Shown piece after piece: positions 1 to 8,315 of a stretch of 64,000 bases of DNA. The DNA comes from Bacillus sp. DTU_2020_1000418_1_SI_GHA_SEK_038 (GTDB lineage Bacteria > Bacillota > Bacilli > Bacillales > Cytobacillaceae): the NCBI RefSeq assembly GCF_032341175.1, contig NZ_CP135435.1, positions 1,178,001 through 1,242,000 of the forward strand. The letters are read 5' to 3'. The first letter of the stretch is position 1. Each line of letters starts with the position of its first letter. The position numbers and the translations under genes were made by a program. Below the pieces are notes generated by a model that was given only the letters and a program-made list of their open reading frames with translations, did no database searches and had not been told where the DNA came from.

Positions 1-378
1 CGCTACGAAACGGTTAGCTTGAGAACAGAACATGTAGATGAACTTGAAGTCGAAATCGAGGGAATTTTAAAACAAAAAGATTCTGCATACTGGCTGAAAC
101 TTCTTGAAGAAAACGGAATCCCATCAGGTCCGATCTATTCTTATGATCAAACTTTGAATGATCCGCATATCCTCGAACATGAAATGGTCCTTGAATATGA
201 GCATCCTGCCGTTGGACAAATGAAAACACTTGGCTTCCCTGCTAAATTTTCCGAAACTCCGGGCCAATTAAGAATGCCTGCCCCGCTCCTTGGACAGCAC
301 AATAAGGAGATTTTGACCGCACTAGGATATTCTGATGAAGAATATGAAGCTTTAAGAGAGAAAGAAGTTATTAAGTAA
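1..378 (+). CDS. CaiB/BaiF family CoA-transferase, C-terminal fragment
   Basis: The reading frame is already open at base 1, so the gene begins upstream of the window; only the last 125 codons are visible. The segment with GIPSGPIYSYDQTL, then a DPHILEHEMV stretch and a closing part with GFPAKFSETPG and PAPLLGQHNKEIL is typical of the C-terminus of class III (CaiB/BaiF) CoA-transferases, which move CoA between carboxylic acids. An internal TTG at base 19 is not the true start. The substrate cannot be told because the N-terminal catalytic aspartate region lies outside the window. It is followed by a decayed gene fragment and a terminator, so it looks like the last gene of its operon. Confidence 0.85.
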   Translation, partial: RYETVSLRTEHVDELEVEIEGILKQKDSAYWLKLLEENGIPSGPIYSYDQTLNDPHILEHEMVLEYEHPAVGQMKTLGFPAKFSETPGQLRMPAPLLGQHNKEILTALGYSDEEYEALREKEVIK

Positions 379-444
379 CGCGAAGGGGACGAATCTCTTG
401 CTTCCAAATTTCAAAGCATCAAGGATTCAAGGAAATTCATATAA

Positions 445-513
445 AGATCTGTAGACGAAAATTATCATAATGCAGTAAACGAAGATCGAGAACATCTAAA
501 CTTTCATCCATAA
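445..513 (+). pseudogene. Decayed 3' fragment of an alpha/beta hydrolase gene (paralogue of 25898-26752)
   Basis: In the frame beginning at 445 the DNA encodes RSVDENYHNAVNEDRE, which nearly matches RPVDESYQNAVNEDRE in the alpha/beta hydrolase at 25898-26752. The nucleotides match as well (around 26578-26623). Immediately after this the fragment jumps to AACATCTAAA, the sequence at the stop codon of the intact gene, so an internal deletion removed about 120 bp. A stop codon lies just upstream at 442, and weaker resemblance can be followed back to about 406. This is a relic of a second copy and is unlikely to be expressed as a functional protein. Confidence 0.75.
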
Positions 514-521
514 TAGTAATG

Positions 522-554
522 AAAGGCAACTAACCCTTTGGGCGTTGCCTTTTT
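522..554 (+). terminator. Rho-independent terminator
   Basis: AAAGGCAAC and GTTGCCTTT form a 9-bp perfect stem with a 13-nt loop, followed by T residues. It ends the rightward CoA-transferase unit. Confidence 0.8.
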
Positions 555-622
555 ACGGTTCAAATAACAGAATTACAGATTTTCTGAGAAAAAAATCAGA
601 TGCAAGCATCGATCGTATATTA

Positions 623-1420
623 TTAAAATATCACTTTTATTTTTACTAAATCTTGAATACTTCCATCTTTAGCACTTCTTGTAAAAACGTGAAGTTCCCC
701 TGTACTTGCTGTAGGTGTTCTGTCAAATGGAAGCGTACTTCTAAAATTTCCATACTCTGGAGCTCCTGCATCGGCCATTGTAAAGCGCTCTTTGGAAACG
801 ATAACTCCACGTACATCTCTTAGTTCATGATTAAGAGCGGCTTCGAATGCTCTTGCTTGTCCTTCTACTCGCTGCCCGTTAACAATTTTTGTCCCAGGAA
901 GAGGAGTCCATACAACAATATTTCGGGAAGTTGGCAAAGGGATAAGCAAATGAAACTTTGGCCAAATAAGGTCTGCTTGATAACCGGGCCGGCCTTGATT
1001 TGCTTTGGTTATTCTTGAAAGTGAAATGCCAAATTTGCGCGAAATAGCGGAAAGCGTATCCCCAGATTGTATTTCATAGATAAACAGTGGAACCTGTAAT
1101 CGTTGATCAGGAACAATAATGTTAGGGTTAGCCAGCTTATTGATACCTGAAACTAAATCGGTAAATGTACTAAACCTCGAAGCGATCCTACTGACAGTAT
1201 CACCGGATTTGACAACATAAGATACTCTTCCTGATACTGATAGAGTTGGAACTACTAGTACATCTCCTGGAAAGATAAGCCCACGATCTGTAATGGGTGG
1301 AATTATGTGGTTTGCCTGTTCGATTGCTTGAACAGAGCTTCCAAACCTGTTGGCTATCGAAAAAAGAGTATCCCCTTTGCGAACTGTATAAATAAAAGCT
1401 TTCATCTTAATAATTGTCAA
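623..1420 (-). CDS. LysM repeat protein with C-terminal Gmad2-like domain
   Basis: This 265-residue protein has three LysM peptidoglycan-binding repeats at about residues 9-59, 65-111 and 113-163, each with a YxVxxGDT-like opening (YTVRKGDTL, YVVKSGDTV, YEIQSGDTL). The last 100 residues resemble the Gmad2 immunoglobulin-like domain (VVWTPLPGTKI...VEGQARAFEAAL... and a final LHVFTRSAKDGS), which occurs in spore germination and spore-associated proteins. No signal peptide is visible. The TTG at 1420 is chosen as start because GGAGGTG lies 7 nt upstream; the first ATG (1405) is too far from that site. A role in spore coat, cortex or wall binding is likely; the exact partner is unknown. Confidence 0.8.
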   Translation of the reverse strand: MTIIKMKAFIYTVRKGDTLFSIANRFGSSVQAIEQANHIIPPITDRGLIFPGDVLVVPTLSVSGRVSYVVKSGDTVSRIASRFSTFTDLVSGINKLANPNIIVPDQRLQVPLFIYEIQSGDTLSAISRKFGISLSRITKANQGRPGYQADLIWPKFHLLIPLPTSRNIVVWTPLPGTKIVNGQRVEGQARAFEAALNHELRDVRGVIVSKERFTMADAGAPEYGNFRSTLPFDRTPTASTGELHVFTRSAKDGSIQDLVKIKVIF

Positions 1421-1822
1421 TTTACTTCACCTCCTTTTTTGTGCCTTTCTCATAAGTTATGAATATTCAATTTATATGGTATAGGCAAGTTTATGATGGA
1501 TGAAAATAAAAAAGATAATTATTTTGTCAGCGATTTACGATTTGTTATTGCATTATTCTGATATTTAATTATATAAACAAAACTGAGAGGTGATTCAAAT
1601 GTCAGAAAAAGTCCGGTAAACACCAGAGAATCAATCTTTTCAGATATATAACGGAATCAGGGTCCTCATTATAAGGGAAAAGGGACACTACTGGTATTGA
1701 AGTAATGCAAAGATTCTATCGCTCAACTTTTTAAAATCGAGTAAATAGTTCAAAGAATATGAAGAATCACCAAGGTTAGCATTTAATATACTAGAAATAA
1801 AGTCTGAAGTGGGGGAGACAAA
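1421..1822. other. Intergenic region with a six-codon ORF behind a strong ribosome site
   Basis: This 400-bp spacer separates two divergent genes. A GAGAGGTG site precedes ATG at 1599, but the frame closes after six codons (MSEKVR). Downstream, short open stretches occur in all three frames, one reading VNTRESIF, reminiscent of a TetR-family N-terminus. It may be a decayed regulator gene of the neighbouring oxidoreductase, but the similarity is too short to call. No clear terminator or tRNA is seen. Confidence 0.3.
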
Positions 1823-3049
1823 ATGGTTTGTTTAGGAGATGAGTTATGTTTACCATGTGGAGCTGCAATTAAAAACCGGTTTTTGAAGTCTGCTATGAGT
1901 GAGAATCTTGCAACAGTTGATCATGCGCCAACGAGGGAGTTGATTACTCTTTATGAAACGTGGGCAGAGGGTGGTTCGGGCCTAGTTATTACAGGAAACA
2001 TTATGGTTGATTCTAAGTATCTAGGAGAACCTCGAAATGTGGTCATTGAAGATGAGCGAAACTTACCTTTACTTCAAAAGTTAGCCCAGGCATGCAGCTT
2101 AGGGAATACCCACTTATGGGCACAGTTAAACCATCCTGGCAAACAATCTCTAAAGCTATTAACAAAAGAGTCTCTTGCCCCTTCTGCCATTCCTTTAGGT
2201 CCGGGATACGATCGTTTCTTTGCACCTCCACGAGAACTTAAAGAAAGCGAAATTGAAGAGATAATAGAGAGATTTGCCATGGCTTCAGCAATTTGCAAGA
2301 AAGCGGGATTTACGGGTGTACAAATTCACGGTGCACATGGGTATCTCGTTAACCAATTTCTCTCTCCTGTACATAATCAACGGCTGGATTATTGGGGGGG
2401 ATCATTGAATAATCGGATGAACTTTTTGACTGAAATGTACTTGGCCATTCGAGCAAAAGTGGGTAACTCCTTCCCTATAGGGATTAAACTTAATTCAACC
2501 GATTTCATGCGAGGTGGGTTTTCTGAAGAAGATGCGATCCAAGTGATTCTCCGTTTGTCTGAGCTTGGAATTGACCTAATTGAAATTTCTGGAGGAAATT
2601 ACGAATCCCCAGTTTTCACAGGGAGAATTATAAAAGAGAGTTCATTAAAGCGTGAAGCCTATTTTCTTGAATTTGCCGAAAGGACTAAAAAAGTTACTGA
2701 TGTTCCAATAGCTGTAACAGGAGGGTTCAGAACAGCGAAAGGCATGAAGCAGGCATTGGCGCAAGGGGGAACAGATATGGTTGGATTAGCTCGCCCGCTA
2801 GCTGTTGAACCCAATATTCCTAATCTAATACTGGATGGTGAAGATTATCTATGCCCTGTTCGCCCAATTAAGACAGGAATAAACGTAATCGACCGTATTG
2901 CGCTACTAGAGATTACTTGGTATGAACAGCAAATGGAAAGGCTAAGTAAAGGAAAAAGGACAAAACCAAACTTTCACCCACTCTTGTCTCTTTTATTAAC
3001 CATTCATAAAAGTGGCTGGAATGTTTTTCAGAAAAGAAGAGCTCGATAA
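1823..3049 (+). CDS. NADH:flavin oxidoreductase, old yellow enzyme family
   Basis: This 408-residue FMN-dependent TIM-barrel oxidoreductase belongs to the old yellow enzyme/NADH:flavin oxidoreductase family. Evidence is QLNHPGKQS near residue 105, the family signature GVQIHGAHGYLVNQFLSP near 166-183 (two active-site histidines in HGAH) with RLDYWGGSLNNR after it, and a phosphate-binding GGFR near 300. These enzymes reduce activated C=C bonds or act in fatty-acid or xenobiotic metabolism; the substrate here cannot be deduced. It lacks the C-terminal FAD and 4Fe-4S domains of 2,4-dienoyl-CoA reductases, so it is the short form. GTGGGGGAG upstream is the ribosome site. It stands alone. Confidence 0.88.
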   Translation: MVCLGDELCLPCGAAIKNRFLKSAMSENLATVDHAPTRELITLYETWAEGGSGLVITGNIMVDSKYLGEPRNVVIEDERNLPLLQKLAQACSLGNTHLWAQLNHPGKQSLKLLTKESLAPSAIPLGPGYDRFFAPPRELKESEIEEIIERFAMASAICKKAGFTGVQIHGAHGYLVNQFLSPVHNQRLDYWGGSLNNRMNFLTEMYLAIRAKVGNSFPIGIKLNSTDFMRGGFSEEDAIQVILRLSELGIDLIEISGGNYESPVFTGRIIKESSLKREAYFLEFAERTKKVTDVPIAVTGGFRTAKGMKQALAQGGTDMVGLARPLAVEPNIPNLILDGEDYLCPVRPIKTGINVIDRIALLEITWYEQQMERLSKGKRTKPNFHPLLSLLLTIHKSGWNVFQKRRAR

Positions 3050-3173
3050 TCTGAGTTAAAAATATTTTGTTAGTTTTAAAGAAAAATGTTTAAATAATGG
3101 TTAAATATTAATATTGGATAAAATAAGATTGTATACATAAATAAGAAAACATTAAGTAGAGGGAATGGATAGT

Positions 3174-5546
3174 ATGAATGATGAGTTAATAAAAAATGCC
3201 GATGCATGCTATCGGCTGGCTGAACGGAAGGCTGCTCAATATTTTAAATCACTTTGTATGCAAGTCGTGCAAAAGGCCTTTGTCCCTATCCTGACAAAAG
3301 ATATACAATCCTGGAAACACAATCATATTCATCATCATTCATTATTCTCCTTTTTTTCGCGTGTAAAGGGAAAACCTGACTCTCGGAATTATCATCATTA
3401 TATCCAATGGCTGGAATACACAGGTAAACTAGATAATTACCTGGATCGAAGCATTTCCTATATTTTCTTGAGGGACCTCGGCAAAGCCTTGGACTCAGCG
3501 GATACACAAATTAGGATTCAACGTGTAGTTGATAGTTTAAAAAGTCATCTGACAACAGACCAGGGAGACAAAACGGAGCTGTTTCGCATGGATAGATTTT
3601 ACCGGATGGCCCAAAAGGAAGGTATTGAATCTACCATGATCTGGTTGATAAATAAACTAAAGACTGTATCCGTCAATATCCCAAAGGGGCTAGATGCAGT
3701 GCAAGCCCAGCGGAAACTTATTAAAATCATTGCTGGGGTATTAATGCACGAGCTTGAAGAGATGGATGAAGAGGCATCTCCTGAAGAACGTACTCAAAAA
3801 CTTGATAAAGCTATTAGGCTAGGCTATTCCTATGGTCTGACCTATCCTTTTATTGACGATCTTCTGGATTCAGGAGTCCTATCCGAAAAGGAGAAAAAGC
3901 AATACTCCGATCTAATACGCACCACACTTATTACAGGATCTGTGCAGGAATTGGGCGAATGGACAGGAAAAAACAAGGAGTTGATCCGATATATTCATTC
4001 GGAACTGAGAGATGCCTTTGAGTACATTAAGGCTCATCAGCGGCAAGAGACAATAAAGTCATTTTTCGAGCAATCCTATGTGTTTTTTCATTCTCAGGAA
4101 GTGGATCGAGTAAAGGATCTATCACATGCAAATTACACGAATGAAGAGCTTTATATTCCAATCATTTTAAAATCGGCTTCTTCACGATTGATTGTCCGTT
4201 CAGTGATCAGTGCTCCTGAGGATGAGGGCTTTGACAACAGAACATTCTTTTATGGTATATACAACCAGCTGGCTGATGATTTTGCAGATATGTTTAATGA
4301 CATGGAGGAAGGTGCAGTAACACCTTATACCTATTATATGAAATATCATGATAAACGCCCGGATCTTATAAACCCCTTTGAATTATACTGGACGGTCATC
4401 TCCAATTTGATTTATAACGTGTATCATTCAGATACCAAGACTTGTGAGGTGATTTTGGATCGGGCGATAAACGGCCTGAAACGATTTAAAGAACGAATCG
4501 GGACCCAAAAATACAACGAAGTGATGGAGCTATTTGCTTCTGGAAATCCGAAATTCAATCGATTAATCCAAAGAATGGTTCGGAAAGCGGATGATGTGGA
4601 TTTCTTTGATAAATTGCTTCGGGACCATATGATTACCATTTTGAAAAATGAACGGAAAGAACAGGAAGATTTTTCAGATACGATTGAAACCGTACGGAAT
4701 CAGATCAACAACATCCTGCATATTCCAAATAACAATCCTGTTTCTTTAATGAAAGAGCCGATCATTGATGCTGCAAATTACAGTTTGGAAAGCGATGGCA
4801 AACGATTAAGGCCAATAGTGACTTGGGTTATGGGCATAAACGAATATGGCTTGGAAAAGTCAGCAATCATTCCACTTCTGAGATCTTTGGAATATATGCA
4901 TACTGCATCCCTAATCTTCGATGATCTTCCATCCCAGGATAATGCATCTACCCGTAGAGGGCGTCCAACCCTACATCAGGTGTACAATATCGCCGTAGCA
5001 GAATTAACAGGTCTCTTTCTGACCCAGAAGGCTATCGCGGAACAAGCATCTCTTGACCAGTTTGATTCGAAAACTGTGCTTACCTTGATTAAATATTCGG
5101 CCCAAATAACAGAGGATATGTGTAAGGGACAAGCGATGGACTTAGATTCTAGAGGGAAACAATTGACCCTAGAACGATTGAATATGATGAGTTTTTATAA
5201 AACCGGGATAGCTTTTGAAGCTTCCCTTATCATGCCTGCAATTCTCGCCCAAGCAAATGGGTTAGAAATTGAAGCTTTGAAAAAATTCGCCCGCCATGCA
5301 GGCATTGCGTTTCAGATTAAAGATGATCTGCTAGATGTTGAAGGTGATCTAATCCTCCTCGGAAAACCAATTGGTAAAGATGCTGAAAACAACAATTCAA
5401 CTTTTGTGTCCATTCTAGGTATTGATGGTGCCAGAAAAGCGATGTGGGAACACTACTGTCTTGCGATGGAAGCGTTGCAAGAGGTGCAACGGAACACCAC
5501 TTTTCTGAAGCATTTATTGAATTATATTGTGAACAGGGATCATTAA
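3174..5546 (+). CDS. Large protein with C-terminal polyprenyl synthetase domain and a second isoprenoid-synthase-like half
   Basis: The C-terminal ~290 residues form a trans-isoprenyl diphosphate synthase. It has a first aspartate-rich motif DDLPSQD (about 582-588) followed by RRGRPTLH, a GQAMDLDSRGK segment, and a second aspartate-rich motif FQIKDDLLDVEGD (about 717). These bind Mg-diphosphate and condense isopentenyl diphosphate with an allylic diphosphate. The N-terminal ~500 residues are all-helical and carry DDLLDS (about 229) and DDFADMFND (about 368), which look like metal-binding motifs of another class I fold. Ordinary synthases have about 300 residues, so this is a double-size protein. 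The ATG at 3174 is preferred over that at 3165, because GAGGG sits about 10 nt from the former and only 1 nt from the latter. It is monocistronic. Confidence 0.8.
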   Translation: MNDELIKNADACYRLAERKAAQYFKSLCMQVVQKAFVPILTKDIQSWKHNHIHHHSLFSFFSRVKGKPDSRNYHHYIQWLEYTGKLDNYLDRSISYIFLRDLGKALDSADTQIRIQRVVDSLKSHLTTDQGDKTELFRMDRFYRMAQKEGIESTMIWLINKLKTVSVNIPKGLDAVQAQRKLIKIIAGVLMHELEEMDEEASPEERTQKLDKAIRLGYSYGLTYPFIDDLLDSGVLSEKEKKQYSDLIRTTLITGSVQELGEWTGKNKELIRYIHSELRDAFEYIKAHQRQETIKSFFEQSYVFFHSQEVDRVKDLSHANYTNEELYIPIILKSASSRLIVRSVISAPEDEGFDNRTFFYGIYNQLADDFADMFNDMEEGAVTPYTYYMKYHDKRPDLINPFELYWTVISNLIYNVYHSDTKTCEVILDRAINGLKRFKERIGTQKYNEVMELFASGNPKFNRLIQRMVRKADDVDFFDKLLRDHMITILKNERKEQEDFSDTIETVRNQINNILHIPNNNPVSLMKEPIIDAANYSLESDGKRLRPIVTWVMGINEYGLEKSAIIPLLRSLEYMHTASLIFDDLPSQDNASTRRGRPTLHQVYNIAVAELTGLFLTQKAIAEQASLDQFDSKTVLTLIKYSAQITEDMCKGQAMDLDSRGKQLTLERLNMMSFYKTGIAFEASLIMPAILAQANGLEIEALKKFARHAGIAFQIKDDLLDVEGDLILLGKPIGKDAENNNSTFVSILGIDGARKAMWEHYCLAMEALQEVQRNTTFLKHLLNYIVNRDH

Positions 5547-5586
5547 AGAGTTTGTTAATCCTAATGAATTCAAAAGGTGAACACAA

Positions 5587-5615
5587 AAACAGAGGGGCGA
5601 ATCCCCTCTGTTTTC
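5587..5615. terminator. Bidirectional terminator between converging genes
   Basis: ACAGAGGGG and CCCCTCTGT form a perfect stem around a CGAAT loop, flanked by A residues on the left and T residues on the right. It serves the isoprenoid synthase gene and the opposing MATE gene. Confidence 0.85.
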
Positions 5616-5639
5616 GATTTTCTATATCCTTGATAAATT

Positions 5640-7034
5640 TTAATTTACAGCAACTTCCCCTAATTCTGGGTTGTCATGGGGAACAAGGGCATGTTTTTCC
5701 CATTTTCTGCTTTTCCATCTAAAATACATAATAATGGCCCGAGTCCATTCATCAGCTGCAATAGCCAGCCAAACACCTGGTAAGCCAAGATCAAGGTAAA
5801 ACACAAAGAAATAACCTAATGGGAGACTCATTCCTACCATTGAAAACGCACCGATGATGACAGGGAAGGTTGCATCTCCTGCTGCACGTAACGAATTAAT
5901 GACAACAATGTTTATCGTACGCCCTGTTTCAAGTAGGATACTAAATAGCAGGACGCTTGCACCTAAGCGAATGATCTCAGGATCATCTGTGAATAACGCC
6001 ATCAGTGGTTCGCGAAGCAAGATGACTGTGGCCACGATGATCAATGTGGCAGCACTCGCCCATTTTAGACTTTTCCATACCCGGACATATGCTTCATCCT
6101 TTAGATTTCCGCCAACAAGCCTACCAACGATGATTGATGTTCCCATTCCAATGGCTAAGGCAAATAAATACATAAACATTGAGATATTAGCTGCGTATTG
6201 TCTTGCTGCAAGTGAGTTCTCACCGAGAAAGGTCACATAAAATAAGAAGACGATTTGGCAGGATTGATACATTACCTGTTCAAAGGCAGAAGGTAAACCG
6301 ATCTTTAAAATTTTTCGTATATATTCTCGCGATAGATTGAAATAATATTTAATTTCAATTCGGATTTCCATAATTCGATAGAGGAGCCAGAAGAATACTA
6401 GCAATGCAAGGATACGGCTAACTACGGAAGAAATAGCAGCACCTTGGACACCTAATTCCGGGAATCCAAACTTTCCAAATATTAAACAATAGTTTCCTAT
6501 AATATGAATCACGTTCATTCCAAGTGAGACAAGCATAGCCTGCTTTGTAAATCCATGAACCCGTATGATAGCAGCGACTGAATTAATAAGTGCCTGCAAG
6601 AAAATAGCTCCACCGACAATCCTTAAATAGCTGTCAGCATAAATTAATATTTCTCCTGATAAATTTAATCCTTCCAATATATTTCTGCTGAAAAGAAGAA
6701 AAATCACACTGACGATTATGCCGACCATTAAATTCATTATAATGGCTGTCGCAGATATTTTCGCAACCTCGGCCATTTTTCTCGAACCGATATATTGAGC
6801 AATAACGATGGCTGCACCGTTACCGACTACTTCCAAAATGAGTATGGAAATATGAAGGTATTGGTTGGCCGCACCAACACCAGAAACTGCATTATCCGAT
6901 ATGGCACTCAACATAAACGTATCAACAATACCCATGAGCATAAAAAGAAAGATTTCCAAGAATATGGGCCAAGTTAAGAAGAAGAGATTAAAATCCTTCT
7001 GTATCTTTGCTGAATTATTAATCAATTTGTTCAC
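5640..7034 (-). CDS. MATE family multidrug/sodium efflux transporter
   Basis: About 12 membrane segments in 464 residues, arranged as two similar halves, give the MATE (NorM-like) fold. Typical segments are the N-terminal WPIFLEIFLFMLMGIVDTFMLS, the VSGVGAANQ motif, and NSLRAAGDATFPVIIGAFSMVG in the second half. Such pumps exchange cationic drugs or metabolites for Na+ or H+ at the cell membrane. The open frame begins with GTG at 7034, but AAAAGGTG lies 5 nt before an in-frame TTG at 7025, so the protein may start three codons later. The substrate is unknown. It converges on the isoprenoid synthase gene and shares its terminator. Confidence 0.88.
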   Translation of the reverse strand: MNKLINNSAKIQKDFNLFFLTWPIFLEIFLFMLMGIVDTFMLSAISDNAVSGVGAANQYLHISILILEVVGNGAAIVIAQYIGSRKMAEVAKISATAIIMNLMVGIIVSVIFLLFSRNILEGLNLSGEILIYADSYLRIVGGAIFLQALINSVAAIIRVHGFTKQAMLVSLGMNVIHIIGNYCLIFGKFGFPELGVQGAAISSVVSRILALLVFFWLLYRIMEIRIEIKYYFNLSREYIRKILKIGLPSAFEQVMYQSCQIVFLFYVTFLGENSLAARQYAANISMFMYLFALAIGMGTSIIVGRLVGGNLKDEAYVRVWKSLKWASAATLIIVATVILLREPLMALFTDDPEIIRLGASVLLFSILLETGRTINIVVINSLRAAGDATFPVIIGAFSMVGMSLPLGYFFVFYLDLGLPGVWLAIAADEWTRAIIMYFRWKSRKWEKHALVPHDNPELGEVAVN

Positions 7035-7243
7035 CTTTTCACATAAAAGTTAATCAGAAATGTATCTTATAACAGCTTGATGAGTGTTACAAGACTTTTT
7101 TGTCGTTTTGAAATGTCATTTTATGGAGGATTATTTTCACTTTTGAAAAAAGGTCAGGAACCAGTTAATAAAGGGCTAATTAGGTATTCTATGAAGGGAA
7201 AAAATTAAGGAGCTATATTTAGAAGTATCATATATTTATCAAG

Positions 7244-7279
7244 AAAAAGATGAGCAGACGTAACATCTCTCATCTTTTT
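7244..7279. terminator. Terminator of the methyltransferase gene
   Basis: AAAAAGATGAG and CTCATCTTTTT form an 11-bp stem with A and T tails on either side, just beyond the stop of the leftward methyltransferase gene. Confidence 0.75.
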
Positions 7280-7306
7280 TAAATGATGTATGCTTATTAC
7301 AGCTTT

Positions 7307-8035
7307 TTATTTGTAAGCAATTCCGATTAATGCAGGAGAATCGGGCGAATATTCCGATCCCTTAAAATCTCCAAATAACTCTACTTTCCGAAACCCAGCC
7401 ATTATTAGACTCTCATTAAGTTCATTTGAAGTTAACGGGTATAGCTCAACACTATTCGTGTAGGTATGAATACCAGATGACTGATTGACCGTAAGTGTTC
7501 CGTTGAAATTAATTTTATTTTCGAAGTGGTCATATGTTCTCTTAAATATAATTCCCTTATTCGGCAACTCTATAAGCGGCAAATCTGTAATATGGTGTTG
7601 AAGAACACGATCATAATTTACAGTTTGAATAATTAAAATGCCGTCCTCGGCTAGTACATTGGATATTTTCTTTAGGGTCTTACTAATTTCTGCATGTGAT
7701 TCTAAATGAACAATGGAATTTCCGATACAAATGGCAGCATCAAACGATTGGTCTTTAAAGTGATTTATATCTCTCATATCTAATTTTAATGCCGTTAAAT
7801 TCACCTGATGACCTGTCCGCTTTTGTTCGATTTTTTCGACCATCTTCTGATCAAGATCAACGGCTGTTACGTTGTAGCCTGATTTCGCTAATTCAATCGC
7901 TTGGTTGCCTGCTCCGGCAGCAATATCAAGTAGCTTGGCTTTATTGTTTATGACAGACTTTATAAAACTCAGCTGAGCTGGATTGCTAGGAAAAATATCA
8001 TCATAATATTGACTTAATACTTGATAAAATGTCAT
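7307..8035 (-). CDS. Class I SAM-dependent methyltransferase
   Basis: The 242-residue product has the Rossmann-like SAM-binding motif I, LLDIAAGAGNQAIELA, near residues 32-47, an acidic residue after strand 2 (VTAVDLDQKMV) and a DAAICIGNSIVHL motif IV. This is the UbiE/glycine-methyltransferase type of small-molecule methyltransferase. The substrate cannot be predicted. The open frame extends five codons further, but the ATG at 8035 has GAGGTG 7 nt upstream and the product starts MTFYQVLSQYYDDIFPSN, a usual start for the family. A 21-bp repeat array lies upstream, and the gene appears monocistronic. Confidence 0.82.
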   Translation of the reverse strand: MTFYQVLSQYYDDIFPSNPAQLSFIKSVINNKAKLLDIAAGAGNQAIELAKSGYNVTAVDLDQKMVEKIEQKRTGHQVNLTALKLDMRDINHFKDQSFDAAICIGNSIVHLESHAEISKTLKKISNVLAEDGILIIQTVNYDRVLQHHITDLPLIELPNKGIIFKRTYDHFENKINFNGTLTVNQSSGIHTYTNSVELYPLTSNELNESLIMAGFRKVELFGDFKGSEYSPDSPALIGIAYK

Positions 8036-8174
8036 CACCTTACACCTCATCTCTGCAAATTACTAATTTAATGTTACTCTCAATGCAAATTATAACCCAT
8101 TTAAGAGATGAATCTAATGATGGAAGTCACTGTCTATTATGATCCCTATTTACAGCCAGCTTTATTGAGATTTA

Positions 8175-8306
8175 TTTGCGAACCGACAGGGTTTGTTTGC
8201 GAAACTTCAGGGTTTGTTTGCGAAACTACAGGGTTTGTTTGCGAACCTTCAGGGTTTGTTTGCGAAACCACATGATTTATTTGCGAAACCACCACATTTG
8301 TTTGCG
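8175..8306. repeat. Tandem 21-bp repeat array (six units plus a partial unit)
   Basis: Six contiguous 21-bp units begin at 8175, 8196, 8217, 8238, 8259 and 8280, with a final TTTGCG at 8301. Each opens with TTTGCGAA(A/C)C followed by an 11-bp segment that varies but mostly ends CAGGGTTTG. The array fills the gap between the stop of the TatD gene and the start of the methyltransferase gene. The same family recurs at 21717-21860. Confidence 0.93.
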
Positions 8307-8315
8307 TTAGCACTG

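Noticed and set aside
1599..1800. Decayed TetR-type regulator before the old yellow enzyme gene
   Set aside because: Only a six-codon frame and an isolated VNTRESIF-like stretch support it; too little to call a pseudogene.
5854..6240. Rightward 128-codon open frame inside the MATE gene
   Set aside because: Antisense shadow of a confidently identified membrane protein; no ribosome site or family resemblance.
8175..8306. Repeat array considered as a CRISPR array
   Set aside because: Units are 21 bp and contiguous, with no unique spacers of 30-40 bp, no leader and no cas genes; it is a simple tandem repeat.
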